Source: JABDGV01 sp964577935 (GTDB lineage Bacteria > Chlamydiota > Chlamydiia > Chlamydiales > FEN-1388). From it: a stretch of 54,408 bases of DNA. Below, piece by piece: positions 35,701-42,190 of this stretch (position 1 is the first letter of the stretch; every line of letters starts with the position of its first letter). The stretch is taken from NCBI GenBank assembly GCA_964577935.1, contig CAZOAJ010000013.1, forward strand, positions 1-54,408. Direction: 5' to 3'. Under the pieces are notes generated by a model. It made no database searches, had not been told where the DNA came from, and saw only the letters and a program-made list of their open reading frames with translations. A program made the translations under genes and the position numbers.

Positions 35701-38346
35701 GCAAAGGCTTCTATCTCTAAATTACGTGAAGAAGTCTACCATGAAATGGCCAGAACCAATACACCATTTGCTGAAACAACAAAATATAATGAAATTAAAA
35801 CTACACTAGGAATCGATTTATTAGTGATTTCAGATCCTGATCAAGATGTTGATCTGGTTGTTCAAATGGTTAATGACCCTAGCTTCAAAAATCGACGCAT
35901 CCAATTTTGTCTTAAGTTTCAACTTCCGCAAATTGACTACTCACAGAAACAGGTTAAAGCCAATGCATTCAGTCTTGACTTTGTCTCCAATTCGATGTCA
36001 GGCATGACAGGGACTCCATATAATGCAAATACCTTTTCAAATCGCACTAACACAAAGGATGCAGTCACAAAAGGTGCAGATGGCAGGACGCTATTTGCTA
36101 TTTATAAACATGCTGATTCCGATCAAAAAGATAAAATTAATATCACACCATTAAATGAATCTGCTAATTCTGAAATCTGCGATAAATCACTCGATTTGCT
36201 CAAGGAATACGATGGCATTATAGATCCAGGAGCCTATCTAAAAGGTCGATCGTCCGAATTACTTGCTAATGACGCTGCGGAACGCATTAAGAAAGTAGAC
36301 CCTAAGATTTTGAACATTGTGTACGTAAATGAGAGTGGTGAAATAGTAGCTTTAAATATTCACGATCCAAAACGCACTCCCAGGCTATTTAAATCACTAC
36401 CCGATGATGAACGTATTCCAGGAACCTATAAGACGATCTACCAGCAATTTGTCGGTGTAGATATTAAACAGAAGCCCGACGCAAAGTTTGCATTAACGAT
36501 TGGGAACAATCTATTTTCTAAAGATTTAATTCAAGCTATCATGCGATTAAGAGAGCTCCCTAAAGGGCAAAGTGTCGATATTATCTTGAGTGCTGACGCA
36601 GAAAAAACAATTAGAAAACTTGTGCAGAAAGAGAATCAACCTCTTGATATAAATGATATTTTAACTTACTGCGAGAATAATCAATCTCAAGTGGTAAAAA
36701 AAGATACTCTTGACGCTGAAAAAATTAAATTAAACACATTTGCTAAAAAAGCTATCTTCGAGGCACGAATTCGTGCTGCGGCCTGTGCTCGTGAATCTGA
36801 TTTAGATTCTATTGTTTCAACCTACGCCAAACGAAAAGAATTTATCGAGTTTGAAGAAAAATCAAGCCTATCGGACTTAGCAAAACCCAAAGAAGAGGTT
36901 GATACTGTTAAAGAACTCGAAGAGCTCCAGAAATCTACATTTGCTAAATTGAACCACGAGATCGAGCAAGTTTCACAGCAGGGTGGTGAATTTGAATTCA
37001 TCAATATGATTTTAGACGATGTCAAGGGACGAGCCCTCTTTGAACCTCTCTTATTAGAAGTCATACGCCTTCGCTCTATTTCAAGTGGCTATGGAATTGA
37101 CAAACTCGCACAGCCGATTCTTGATGCTCAACTTCAGCAGTTATACAAGGATTCAGCCCCCATTTTAAAGTCATTAAAGGAGAAAGGCTTCCCAATACCG
37201 GATAATTTTGACACCGAAACAATAATAACAAAATTTCTTTCGATCCCGTATGCAAAACTGTATGACATTGGAGCGAAGATTAAACTCAAAGAAGCCCAAG
37301 CATCTCTTTTAGAGCAAATGGGCGACAAAAAAACCGGAAAGAAGAGCCGTCCTGAAACATTAGTGGATGAAAAACTCATTCCAGAAAGGCACGAGATACT
37401 TGCCTCAGGAAATATGGGCAATATTTCTGTTACAGTATCGCAACAGCAACAACAGCAGCAACAGCAACAACAGCAGCAACAGCAACAACAGCAACAACAG
37501 CAACAACAGCAACAACAGCAACAACAGCAACAACAGCAGCAAATTTCAATAGGAGATGACCCTTTAGCGGCACGTTGGAAGTCAATATATTCAAATCTAT
37601 CTGAAGATCATATTAGGAGGATCAAGAACTGTCTTCAAACCACCCATCCAAATGAACCCTCTAACCAAAACTTGACACCCGATCAAATACTAAAAACTCT
37701 TCAAAAGATGAAAGGCCTGGTATTCAAGTTTGGATCCACCAAAGAAAATCCCAATGGTTATTTCGAGAATCTTATGATCTCTAAAAACCTTTTGAAAGCT
37801 GATAATAGTCCTGCTATCCCTTATAAACCAATCATGCATCTTGTTATCGATTTGGGTGATAGAAAAAATGAACCCGTTTCAATAGCCCACGATAGAAGCG
37901 ATTTTCAACAGTTTCTTGGGTTTTATGATGTGTCTTCAGATACAGTTAAAGAACAGTTTGTGGGCATTGTACTCACAGACCCCATTCAAATAGCTAAGGG
38001 ATCGATACCAAAAGATATGGAAGCTAAATGCTTCGAGAGAATTGTAGAAGCCAAAATAGCTACAGGCATAGTTGATTTCTATGATCCAAGAGAAATACAA
38101 GCCTTAAGGTCTCTTTTACAAAATCAAGCCAAATCGAATCAGCTCGATGCCTTTTTAGAAAAAATTAAATTGCTCCACCAAGCTCTTTTTGTTCAAAATG
38201 CTAAGTTGGACCGTCTAGACATAAGCTCAACAACAGAAAATCAATCTACAATCGCAAAACTAATAAGCGAAATTAAAAATTGTGAGCCTTCACATAGATT
38301 GATGAAGGAAGAGGAAATCGACGACGATATATATAAAAATTCTTAA
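26749..38346 (+). CDS. Giant helicase-like protein, DUF3638/DUF3645-related, with polyglutamine tract
   Basis: 3865 residues with no signal peptide or clear membrane span. Residues 1-2600 are mostly helical and unrecognised. A Lys/Glu-rich low-complexity stretch lies at about 340-450 and a TPR-like segment at about 1860-1910. The C-terminal third has superfamily 2 motifs in order: QLPPGSGKSKV (Walker A, 2641-2647), a LTTRSSLQSL segment, LVDEVDSIL (DEVD 2783-2786) followed by NKSIG, SGMTGTPYN (3084-3091), and QAIMRLRELPKGQSVDII (from 3262). This set, in particular the DEVDxIL and QAxMRxRxLxxGQSV forms, recalls the DUF3638/DUF3645 giant proteins of fungi and other eukaryotes. SecA is excluded: too large, and without its other domains. 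A 34-Gln tract (3565-3598) precedes a unique C-terminal domain. The substrate is unknown. The chaperone genes downstream suggest it may be secreted. Confidence 0.8.
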   Translation: METTTYRYSNKDTSVEVDIQTHGEMGIVSKKLDNTIKSLAQAAINSKAQRLELRIIGETIEKKNGPTWEQITVIESVHDLSELECVAIVDSKKAQKSSSLLAMALNPLFNKLHSLYLFLFPTKKIPPEIEVQKLKEIVAALPENGTLTMRMGLDYWLKALQKEIPSKERDSLIQSLTECLDLQDDIENMANSRSGKTLSKELESKFLALNQKIFDRISKLEGNDKVLIPTGYWSKDISREDEPVFKECLMEISRSDDNTSFNMRLFSPDEEMSEALQTTLLEQNNISLETIQRAIPHTLALHFPRSFKLELVDIGIPGESLIKNLIVKILNKFNVSDKIIKGVDALKKGLHQKEEKDGEVANQQKNVQAEESPKKNVEDISIFIPDINSAASLLSLFPGGKPSESKKVAEDKAVAENNKSEETKNGGNRDDIAAQKPVIEKTPKGLIKRTKKGAERVLRSYIKQTTEAKELSKGFSRLRFEADFEFLTSFTQSWPDWMDDPKMRTLVRQSADKLLITLTGAEKKALLQIQSNPADSLEPPSLKSKIVASEGKTKEWIDSLNALLIKAEEAESMLPLLASKESAKTTQLGSVDLPQVYSPKQKKPLVSKKISIDLSMVSSPPTTLQELQKATKCFEMMISQGEWTLLRNTVDAYIQDISIQKLIPEKPLKNCKAIAEVYIPFQVISTKDYKEIQKKLTNEIAQQKALLKKLPKSIPIDNYKSIDNFNIHQLTIATDNLKLKIEYLEKAKDNLRSQEPLDKELISNIDETIKKYKIKITAIEEDISKVKDELSPDTLSKIEDPKKRQEAIIANLKKRANQFTQIRDLSSEIDESVYKLLENQRAQISNQISQASQNLSRLQQILIKTSLYTADMSSPTSSRLISGAYLESQFDRLNVMSCTSYGVQSSLVPIITSGQSLLNSIQYSTLSSVTSEKERQIVLDLKKYYSEQKNRSIDNYPHDSANYKIYKDIYWYIHRKGGFSRSMYLDLNFFGALPDSLGATRQCVLLNTLIATGFSNVQVPMGTAQANVKQLVEMPKTIIGNLFTGVRYETIDWVGDRDVRGKEKVKGTVQSLQPNIGSTQIQVRVQRGITRINLFQDEPLAPDAIIIEPFGVALTGIKPPNVPNQGLVKVTKKEEREQVFVKYEESSEDPFDDTEAAIAREGRIIPFLERINTQNSNEIDTASGLIKNNPMVSAGVKKAAADETKYKKYESPILTTLKKSIYGSGSHEAQILAKTKNIENFTQDQLKALYFLHPGWGSEGAESSALANFLELLVTNPNLATRTDTQAIITSLLFRPEVLHSDNLMKNTQLLTQITQRLWKNHVEQKVINPEGAINSLSLLANLSTIKEFREALENDVQRNSSLYAGLTLDEVKNPNFFFKEFRYFEGSAPEKIKLYLTQLILQYTKNCYPNRDDCKKLFEDPVLLSETFRRFHFVQTKVIPEELRSNEAIQAASSLMHNLEVLLSQKDPKTQNSILNSIFKSVHSESSGKNQNIAEIWTHESPYWRKGPYTLRLDEGRIFESGRATATIDTSIQELETFKKLKLPANILWKHSVTRESATRSYQVYEASIKVKEKITPVRIIQYQGDEARISFQVEMNGSWYEHALTTTEKEEGSQSVQIPEKLKLLCENRSLWLPADPRNKKAILSAPLSDLQDGVESILPKEFVTLSSTSKGVHTILEVENPIYGKLIDIDPSSTLQQIASTIDLRFLCYVSKEGVKKLIFPYTALSNTSKPLIATISNAQEGANLTFEHLGSSFKSAGANTHKNEIPLIPRGISNFYRIKDEKSGKEKILLPAHRLVPVYEEQERKARLDSDKKDESRFITDVLPIINDPKQMLSVLDIEIQGTPPDQKLVPNPSDPVANAYVAYLYMTQKRDVDALHYFQKSLTNLTPSDDLIKVYGWIDSWPDRSESAVLLKCRMHLAQLRWLQPIGQGAKENNSVTKSEIVTKLVKELVQLEMEKLPLNDMIDLTSAGQDAQVEFVTKTLKSVLAQINKLPPSEKHIFFRHLIKIDPGTIFGAISAQATESIKIAAKKAIDKTIAPKAITLFKKNIPFLPELLTGFILIASDDRKKIDTDTQLNQFFSELAINPDGTLISYFPSIIHTIHSLKSDIETIKDDEAKLSKANKRLFELRQAIIGARPRSILTEGEQAKKAILAYMDLPLKADEKRAENVEEIDPQSQPLTMESIAFPEKVTTLKTVSWLDFFTLILKSKNLIYNLAKAAKSNEVAGNNQEKATSKKPLEAAENAPVNKDVKADFLEFVQKIGSYDEINRFLSQISLEIPTIGENVGNIVQEMGIDNIQQIGDTLKPVDLNALINNKEVQAELFPTLLKELKETIPELLLTTDSTQQVIKTLLQTIEPQPEVQANKVQEGEEQKGKAEVLQPESRQNIPTSAFSKCIKDFNEFKLDHLKVKTGSEELKDKVQNFFTSENIQQETQAYVATLETFTIDDQNKFKMELLNLESRAKVSRNILTSQQTSLKNDIKGIVNPRTNKSLLEKTQQGLQRSHEEIPFDQLIGAYVQGTSSLEKILISYGKHVDNVPKLEKKIEQYLFTSVALNQAQELMKKAKAIAESKNDQEIDQDALQELYSLMNAKQFYDIHSPNGRLCLMLEYMNGYLLREGNIKLVQDLVDNPNAIRQLPPGSGKSKVVMPLIAKLKATGTNLSTLVIPEWLYADDRKTLDQVLKQYFGQEQFSLDIPLDQEPTIEELDFIILRVVDTIKNKNVMLTTRSSLQSLVDLFDELEAKLGSDEILLSEKPKLLQKYQKVGFLLSVFKDRMSALVDEVDSILDTHREVNKSIGSEKPKLQSNEYIPAAALFELLVTSENNDPNFVALQTAVINNSQVDLNESCKTEGLKVLANLWIEKILPQELGEREKQQLIEYITSGKIVGVKDPRVIIESISPDKNIQEQIITTKVLISETLPKSTLQRAGNVKDGYIRHGDGWKVGPCANPNSAAEGSEFSSRFEVSAFTLLNYLQNGITRDQAKASISKLREEVYHEMARTNTPFAETTKYNEIKTTLGIDLLVISDPDQDVDLVVQMVNDPSFKNRRIQFCLKFQLPQIDYSQKQVKANAFSLDFVSNSMSGMTGTPYNANTFSNRTNTKDAVTKGADGRTLFAIYKHADSDQKDKINITPLNESANSEICDKSLDLLKEYDGIIDPGAYLKGRSSELLANDAAERIKKVDPKILNIVYVNESGEIVALNIHDPKRTPRLFKSLPDDERIPGTYKTIYQQFVGVDIKQKPDAKFALTIGNNLFSKDLIQAIMRLRELPKGQSVDIILSADAEKTIRKLVQKENQPLDINDILTYCENNQSQVVKKDTLDAEKIKLNTFAKKAIFEARIRAAACARESDLDSIVSTYAKRKEFIEFEEKSSLSDLAKPKEEVDTVKELEELQKSTFAKLNHEIEQVSQQGGEFEFINMILDDVKGRALFEPLLLEVIRLRSISSGYGIDKLAQPILDAQLQQLYKDSAPILKSLKEKGFPIPDNFDTETIITKFLSIPYAKLYDIGAKIKLKEAQASLLEQMGDKKTGKKSRPETLVDEKLIPERHEILASGNMGNISVTVSQQQQQQQQQQQQQQQQQQQQQQQQQQQQQQQQQQISIGDDPLAARWKSIYSNLSEDHIRRIKNCLQTTHPNEPSNQNLTPDQILKTLQKMKGLVFKFGSTKENPNGYFENLMISKNLLKADNSPAIPYKPIMHLVIDLGDRKNEPVSIAHDRSDFQQFLGFYDVSSDTVKEQFVGIVLTDPIQIAKGSIPKDMEAKCFERIVEAKIATGIVDFYDPREIQALRSLLQNQAKSNQLDAFLEKIKLLHQALFVQNAKLDRLDISSTTENQSTIAKLISEIKNCEPSHRLMKEEEIDDDIYKNS
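37441..37542 (+). repeat. CAA/CAG repeat encoding 34 glutamines
   Basis: Thirty-four consecutive glutamine codons, mixed CAA and CAG. The distal half follows a regular CAA CAA CAG nine-base period, and the proximal half is less regular. The repeat is in frame and without interruption, so unit gain or loss would change tract length without a frameshift. Confidence 0.98.
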
Positions 38347-38407
38347 ATCATATAGTCAGGAAAGAGGCATATTCTGTTTTAAAGAGATCCTCATTTAGAG
38401 TGGTTTT

Positions 38408-39199
38408 ATGAATGAACCTAAGACAAGTCTTGCATTCGACATGAATCAAGCTCTCGAGGAAATAGGTCACGCAATCTCAAAAGAAATTGCAGCAAGCGAT
38501 CCTCCATCTCAGTTTTCAAGCGCTGTCATGAAAGCTCCTCAATATGAGGAGCAGCTTACTACTCTTTTCAAGACAATTACAGAAACGTTCACTCAAGGAA
38601 GCGATCTCCTTTTTACAACACTTACCCTTCTTTCGAAAAGCCGGTCTGAAATTGACATAGAAAAAATTGGTAAAGAGCTACGTCAAGCTCACAAACATTT
38701 GAATAAAGAAACCTTTTATGCACTCGCTCGACAAGAGTCTCTTGATTCAAAGTTCTCCCCTGAAAATTTCTTTCATATTTCCGAAGAAACAATAGGCTGT
38801 TTATTTGATGCTGCTGCATTTCTTATGGAAGAAAATAAGTTTGAAGATGCCCTAAAAGCATTTAGCTTGATCTGCTCCCTATCTCCAGGCAATTATGATT
38901 ATTGGCTTGGATTTGGCCACTCAGCATTTCATTGCAAACAGTATGATGCCGCAATTCTTGCCTACTATAAAGCAACCCTCCTCAATGCCTCATCTCCCTG
39001 GCCGCTCATTTGGGCAGCAAACAGCGCAGAACAAAAAAATGACATCCGTGGATCTTTAAGCCTTCTCGAGAGATCTTTTGAGCTATGCCAAGAGGCCTCA
39101 GAAGAGGATTTTCAAGGACAAGATATCAAGTTACAAGACATCAAGTCATTACAATCAGAGCTGAAGTCAAGGATAGAGTCTTTAAAAGGGATCTCTTAA
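38408..39199 (+). CDS. LcrH/SycD-like type III secretion chaperone (copy A)
   Basis: 263 residues. Three TPR-like repeats at about 131-232 (LFDAAAFLMEENKFEDALKA, YWLGFGHSAFHCKQYDAAIL, WPLIWAANSAEQKNDI) match the class II translocator-chaperone pattern, including GxG-A-x5-Y-x2-AI and the AA-x(2)-E/Q-K motifs. The 125-residue N-terminal extension is unusual, since SycD/LcrH proteins are normally about 160-170 residues. It is a paralogue of the gene at 39797: both share a segment (LLFxxL..LSKxxxEIDIE) in the extension. It starts 61 nt after the giant gene and ends 21 nt before a membrane-protein gene, its probable cargo. Confidence 0.8.
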   Translation: MNEPKTSLAFDMNQALEEIGHAISKEIAASDPPSQFSSAVMKAPQYEEQLTTLFKTITETFTQGSDLLFTTLTLLSKSRSEIDIEKIGKELRQAHKHLNKETFYALARQESLDSKFSPENFFHISEETIGCLFDAAAFLMEENKFEDALKAFSLICSLSPGNYDYWLGFGHSAFHCKQYDAAILAYYKATLLNASSPWPLIWAANSAEQKNDIRGSLSLLERSFELCQEASEEDFQGQDIKLQDIKSLQSELKSRIESLKGIS

Positions 39200-39220
39200 T
39201 TTTATTCTGGAGGAAGTTAT

Positions 39221-39712
39221 ATGCAGACAAATGCAATTAGTACCCAGCAAACCTCTTTTCAAGAATCAATTCAACAAGCCCCAATTGCTGAACGACCGTC
39301 CAGCTTGACCCCGACAAAAGTAACAAAAAGCGACAAACAAATTACCTCAAATGATGTTGATCTACAAAAGAATCAATGTTGCTTTAATCCCGCCCTCGAA
39401 GGAACTCTCAAAGTTTTTGCCGGGATGGGTTGCGCAGTAATTTTTACAGCATTTCTTCCCGTTCTGGGCGTCCCTGCCCTAGTCGGCGCCTGCATGATGT
39501 TAAGCAATAGCGAGAAAGAAAATATGCTTGCGCTCCTCAAGGAAAAAAAATCTCGTGGTCAACCTGTGGATCAAAAGCAAATAGCAGAACTTGAAGAAGC
39601 AATAGCAAATGATCCAGTCCAAAATATTGGATTTTTTTTAGCGTTCTTTCCGGCCACAGCAATCACATGCCTCCATGATGTCTACAACCAAATAACGGAT
39701 GCAACTGTATAG
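39221..39712 (+). CDS. Small protein with paired hydrophobic segments, candidate chaperone cargo
   Basis: 163 residues with a strong GGAGGAA ribosome binding site. The hydrophilic Ser/Thr/Gln-rich N-terminus (1-50) has no Sec signal. A long hydrophobic block (about 63-95) with a CAVIFTAFLPVLGVPALVGA core is followed by a charged loop (96-132) and a second hydrophobic segment (about 135-151). This resembles translocator-like or inclusion-membrane-like chlamydial secreted proteins. The overall order resembles that of the two proteins at 40587 and 41018. No named family. Confidence 0.7.
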   Translation: MQTNAISTQQTSFQESIQQAPIAERPSSLTPTKVTKSDKQITSNDVDLQKNQCCFNPALEGTLKVFAGMGCAVIFTAFLPVLGVPALVGACMMLSNSEKENMLALLKEKKSRGQPVDQKQIAELEEAIANDPVQNIGFFLAFFPATAITCLHDVYNQITDATV

Positions 39713-39796
39713 AAATCTAAATCCACTTATCATCGATTGCTATATATGTATTATTTTATTTACATAGAGTAACGTACATATTAACTGGAGCCGTGA

Positions 39797-40567
39797 ATGG
39801 AACTTCAACAAATACTTGGCAGAGAACTGACTCAAATCCTTCATGACGCAACCCATAATCTCGCTCGAATAGCTGAAGATCACGTTCCTCAAACGCCTCT
39901 TAAAAGCTCAAAAGCAAAAGTACAAGAAATAGAACAAGAAACAAACAAGTCTTTTGATAAACTTGCTTCCGATTTTTCCACTGCAGCAAAAACTCTCTTT
40001 TCGAGCCTTAAAGATCTTTCGAAAACAGATCCTGAAATCGATATAGAAAGCATTATCCGTGAATTCGATCAGGCAAAGAACAGATTAAACATACATGACA
40101 TGAAAACCAACGCTATGAAGCTCGGAGAGAGCTTAGTCGGGAATCTGGCTCCTCCGGATACAGAATTTGTTGATTTAAGCGAAACAACAGCCAAAGCACT
40201 TTATACAGCCGCAAGTTCTGTGCTGAAAGATAAACGCTATGACGATGCTCAAGGCATATTTTCACTTTTGAGCAGCGTTGCTCCAAAAAATTATAATTAC
40301 TGGATCGGCTATGGCCATTCAGCCTACTTTAATCAACAATACAACGTTTCGATCTTAGCCTATTTTGTAGCAACATCCCTCTCTCCTGAAAACCACTGGC
40401 CACTTATTTGGGCAGCAAATGCCTGTGAAGCTAAGAAAGATTCTGCAGGAGCATTCGATCTCCTCAAGCGTGCAAAAGAACTTATCATAGAAACAAGCCT
40501 AAGAGATTCAGGTCTCTTATTGGAAGAGATTGAGAACCGAATGAGCCAACTTCAAATCATTAAATAG
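39797..40567 (+). CDS. LcrH/SycD-like type III secretion chaperone (copy B)
   Basis: 256 residues. TPR-like repeats at about 134-230 (LYTAASSVLKDKRYDDAQGI, YWIGYGHSAYFNQQYNVSIL, WPLIWAANACEAKKDSAG) parallel copy A nearly residue for residue. The N-terminal extension is again long (about 130 residues), less conserved, and helical. GGAG lies upstream of ATG 39797. An 84-nt AT-rich gap before it could hold a promoter, making copy B plus the two following genes a separate transcript. Probable role: binding the hydrophobic proteins encoded next to it before export. Confidence 0.8.
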   Translation: MELQQILGRELTQILHDATHNLARIAEDHVPQTPLKSSKAKVQEIEQETNKSFDKLASDFSTAAKTLFSSLKDLSKTDPEIDIESIIREFDQAKNRLNIHDMKTNAMKLGESLVGNLAPPDTEFVDLSETTAKALYTAASSVLKDKRYDDAQGIFSLLSSVAPKNYNYWIGYGHSAYFNQQYNVSILAYFVATSLSPENHWPLIWAANACEAKKDSAGAFDLLKRAKELIIETSLRDSGLLLEEIENRMSQLQIIK

Positions 40568-40586
40568 CACGCCGAGGAGAAGATAT

Positions 40587-41021
40587 ATGGCAATTTCTTT
40601 AGACGGAGCCAGAAATGCATATAACGAAAAATCATCCGCTAGCACGCCTCGTTCCTCGACCATGACTCGTGTAGAAGATACACAATATATCACTCAAGTG
40701 GCAAATTCAATTCAAACTCAAGAAAATCTAGAAATCTTTAGAGAAGCACTTGGAGAGACTTTTGCACTTATTCCGGAAATTGCAGGCAAATTGATAGCAG
40801 GCGCTGCGATACTGCCGCTTGTTGCGATATCTATAGTGTTTTTTCCTCTCACGATCTCAGGCCTATTTTTAACAAGCTCCGGGGAACAAGATATAAAAGA
40901 GGGACAAGAAACTCGAGGTCAAGTCAAAGTTGCCATGGGAGTTGTCTTGCACGCGTCCTTTATCTTAGCTTTGTATTGTATCTATCATTGTTTTAGAGAA
41001 GAATTACAAGGTCAAATATGA
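40587..41021 (+). CDS. Small protein with paired hydrophobic segments (Inc-like)
   Basis: 144 residues, GAGGAG ribosome binding site. Hydrophilic N-terminus with Ser/Thr (1-55); hydrophobic block at about 60-97 with the core IVFFPLTISGLFLTSSGEQ; charged loop; second hydrophobic segment at about 113-134. It is paralogous to the next gene (FFPLTITGAWLTTTGQ). The bilobed hydrophobic layout with short loop is reminiscent of inclusion-membrane proteins. It overlaps the next gene by four bases. Confidence 0.7.
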   Translation: MAISLDGARNAYNEKSSASTPRSSTMTRVEDTQYITQVANSIQTQENLEIFREALGETFALIPEIAGKLIAGAAILPLVAISIVFFPLTISGLFLTSSGEQDIKEGQETRGQVKVAMGVVLHASFILALYCIYHCFREELQGQI

Positions 41022-41479
41022 GCTCAAGTCTAAATCCAATCAATAACGACACGCAAACACAACCCGTTTTCACAAAGAAGCCTAGCGCCACACAAACTTC
41101 AACTAAGACTCCGGATTATGATCAAGAGACGTTCCAACGAGTGAACGAAGGCACTTTGCACGCAAACGACAACAAAGCAAGCTTCATCTCAGCCCTGGAT
41201 AAAACTTCACCTATGTCATATACTGCTACAAGGGCCTTAGTAGGTGCTATATCCGTTCCTCTCTTTATCACAGCCGTTATATTCTTTCCGTTGACAATCA
41301 CCGGAGCCTGGTTAACGACTACCGGACAAAATCAAAGAGTTCTGGGAAAATTTGACAATAAACAGGACGAGATTAACGCTGGGACTCTCAAATATAATAT
41401 CGGATGCGTCCTTGCAATAGCCCTTAGACTTGGCTTAATGTGCTCATACTTTGCTATTAAAGGCGACAAAAGCCCTTAA
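41018..41479 (+). CDS. Small protein with paired hydrophobic segments (Inc-like)
   Basis: 153 residues. Hydrophilic Gln/Thr-rich N-terminus (1-65), hydrophobic block at about 72-100 with AVIFFPLTITGAWLTTTG, a charged loop and a second hydrophobic segment at about 126-146. Clear paralogue of the preceding gene, coupled to it by an ATGA overlap. Last gene of the chaperone/membrane-protein group. Membrane insertion in the host vacuole is possible but not shown. Confidence 0.7.
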   Translation: MSSSLNPINNDTQTQPVFTKKPSATQTSTKTPDYDQETFQRVNEGTLHANDNKASFISALDKTSPMSYTATRALVGAISVPLFITAVIFFPLTITGAWLTTTGQNQRVLGKFDNKQDEINAGTLKYNIGCVLAIALRLGLMCSYFAIKGDKSP

Positions 41480-41501
41480 AATTACCATTTCCATTTTAAA
41501 A

Positions 41502-41519
41502 ATTCGTGAAGAAACGAAT
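41502..41519 (+). terminator. Weak hairpin after the chaperone cluster
   Basis: ATTCGT, loop GAAGAA and ACGAAT form a 6-bp stem 22 nt beyond the last stop of the cluster. No continuous T-run follows (CCTAATATTTTC). Possible but weak terminator in the 216-nt gap; the rest of the gap shows no gene. Confidence 0.25.
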
Positions 41520-41695
41520 GCCTAATATTTTCTTGACGCAAAAAACAGTGCATATGGACCACCCTTCTCTCTTTCTGATTTAGAAAAAGCTAAGAAAGAC
41601 AATTCTATGATTTTTCGAGTCGATTATATTTCGTCCTGATAGCAATATTTACAGCAATTAGGGCTCAAGCATGCGAAAACGAGGAGAGCGAAAAG

Positions 41696-42184
41696 ATGAA
41701 AAAGATACAGATATATGAAGCCGAGAAAAAGATCGTGGGAATAAAAACTAGAACAAATAATCGGTTAGAGACAAATTCATTGGAAGGGAAAATTTTTCCT
41801 ATAGTAAAGCATTACTTTCATCAAAATATTGCAGCAAGCATACCAAATCGAATTCATCCAGGGACAACGCTTTGTATCTATACCAACTATGAGAGTGACC
41901 ACCACCATGATTACACTTATTTTATTGGAGAAGAGGTCTCATCCTTTGAAGGCATAACCGATGATTTAGAGACTTTAGTAATTCCTCCTCAAAACTACAT
42001 AAAATTCACTAACGGTCCTGATGCTATGCCAGATGTAGTCCAAAAACCCTGGCAGCAAATCTGGCAAATGACGCCTGAAGAACTCGGTGGAACACGCTCT
42101 TACATCTCAGATTTTGAAATCTATGACGAAAGATCTAGGGATCATCAAAATATCGTTTTGGATATTTATATCGGAGTTCAATAG
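41696..42184 (+). CDS. GyrI-like/AraC effector-binding domain protein
   Basis: 162 residues. Free-standing small-molecule-binding domain of the BmrR/Rob/GyrI type: KKIVGIKTRTNN near the start, a central TLCIYTNYESD and the C-terminal GTRSYISDFEIYDERSRDHQNIVLDIYIGV, which is the typical close of this family. There is no DNA-binding domain, as in stand-alone integron-associated Cass2-like members that bind cationic drugs. AGGAG lies shortly upstream of ATG 41696. The acetyltransferase gene follows after 6 nt, so the two are probably one unit. Confidence 0.85.
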   Translation: MKKIQIYEAEKKIVGIKTRTNNRLETNSLEGKIFPIVKHYFHQNIAASIPNRIHPGTTLCIYTNYESDHHHDYTYFIGEEVSSFEGITDDLETLVIPPQNYIKFTNGPDAMPDVVQKPWQQIWQMTPEELGGTRSYISDFEIYDERSRDHQNIVLDIYIGVQ

Positions 42185-42190
42185 AAAAAA

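Noticed and set aside
34669..36600. Motor region read as a SecA translocase
   Set aside because: A P-loop, a DEVD box and a TGTP motif are shared with SecA, but the SecA cross-linking, wing and C-terminal zinc regions are missing and the motif forms fit DUF3638 better.
37441..37542. Short regular repeats that might be a CRISPR-like or minisatellite array
   Set aside because: The repeats are three- and nine-base units in frame within a coding region, with no spacers; they encode polyglutamine.
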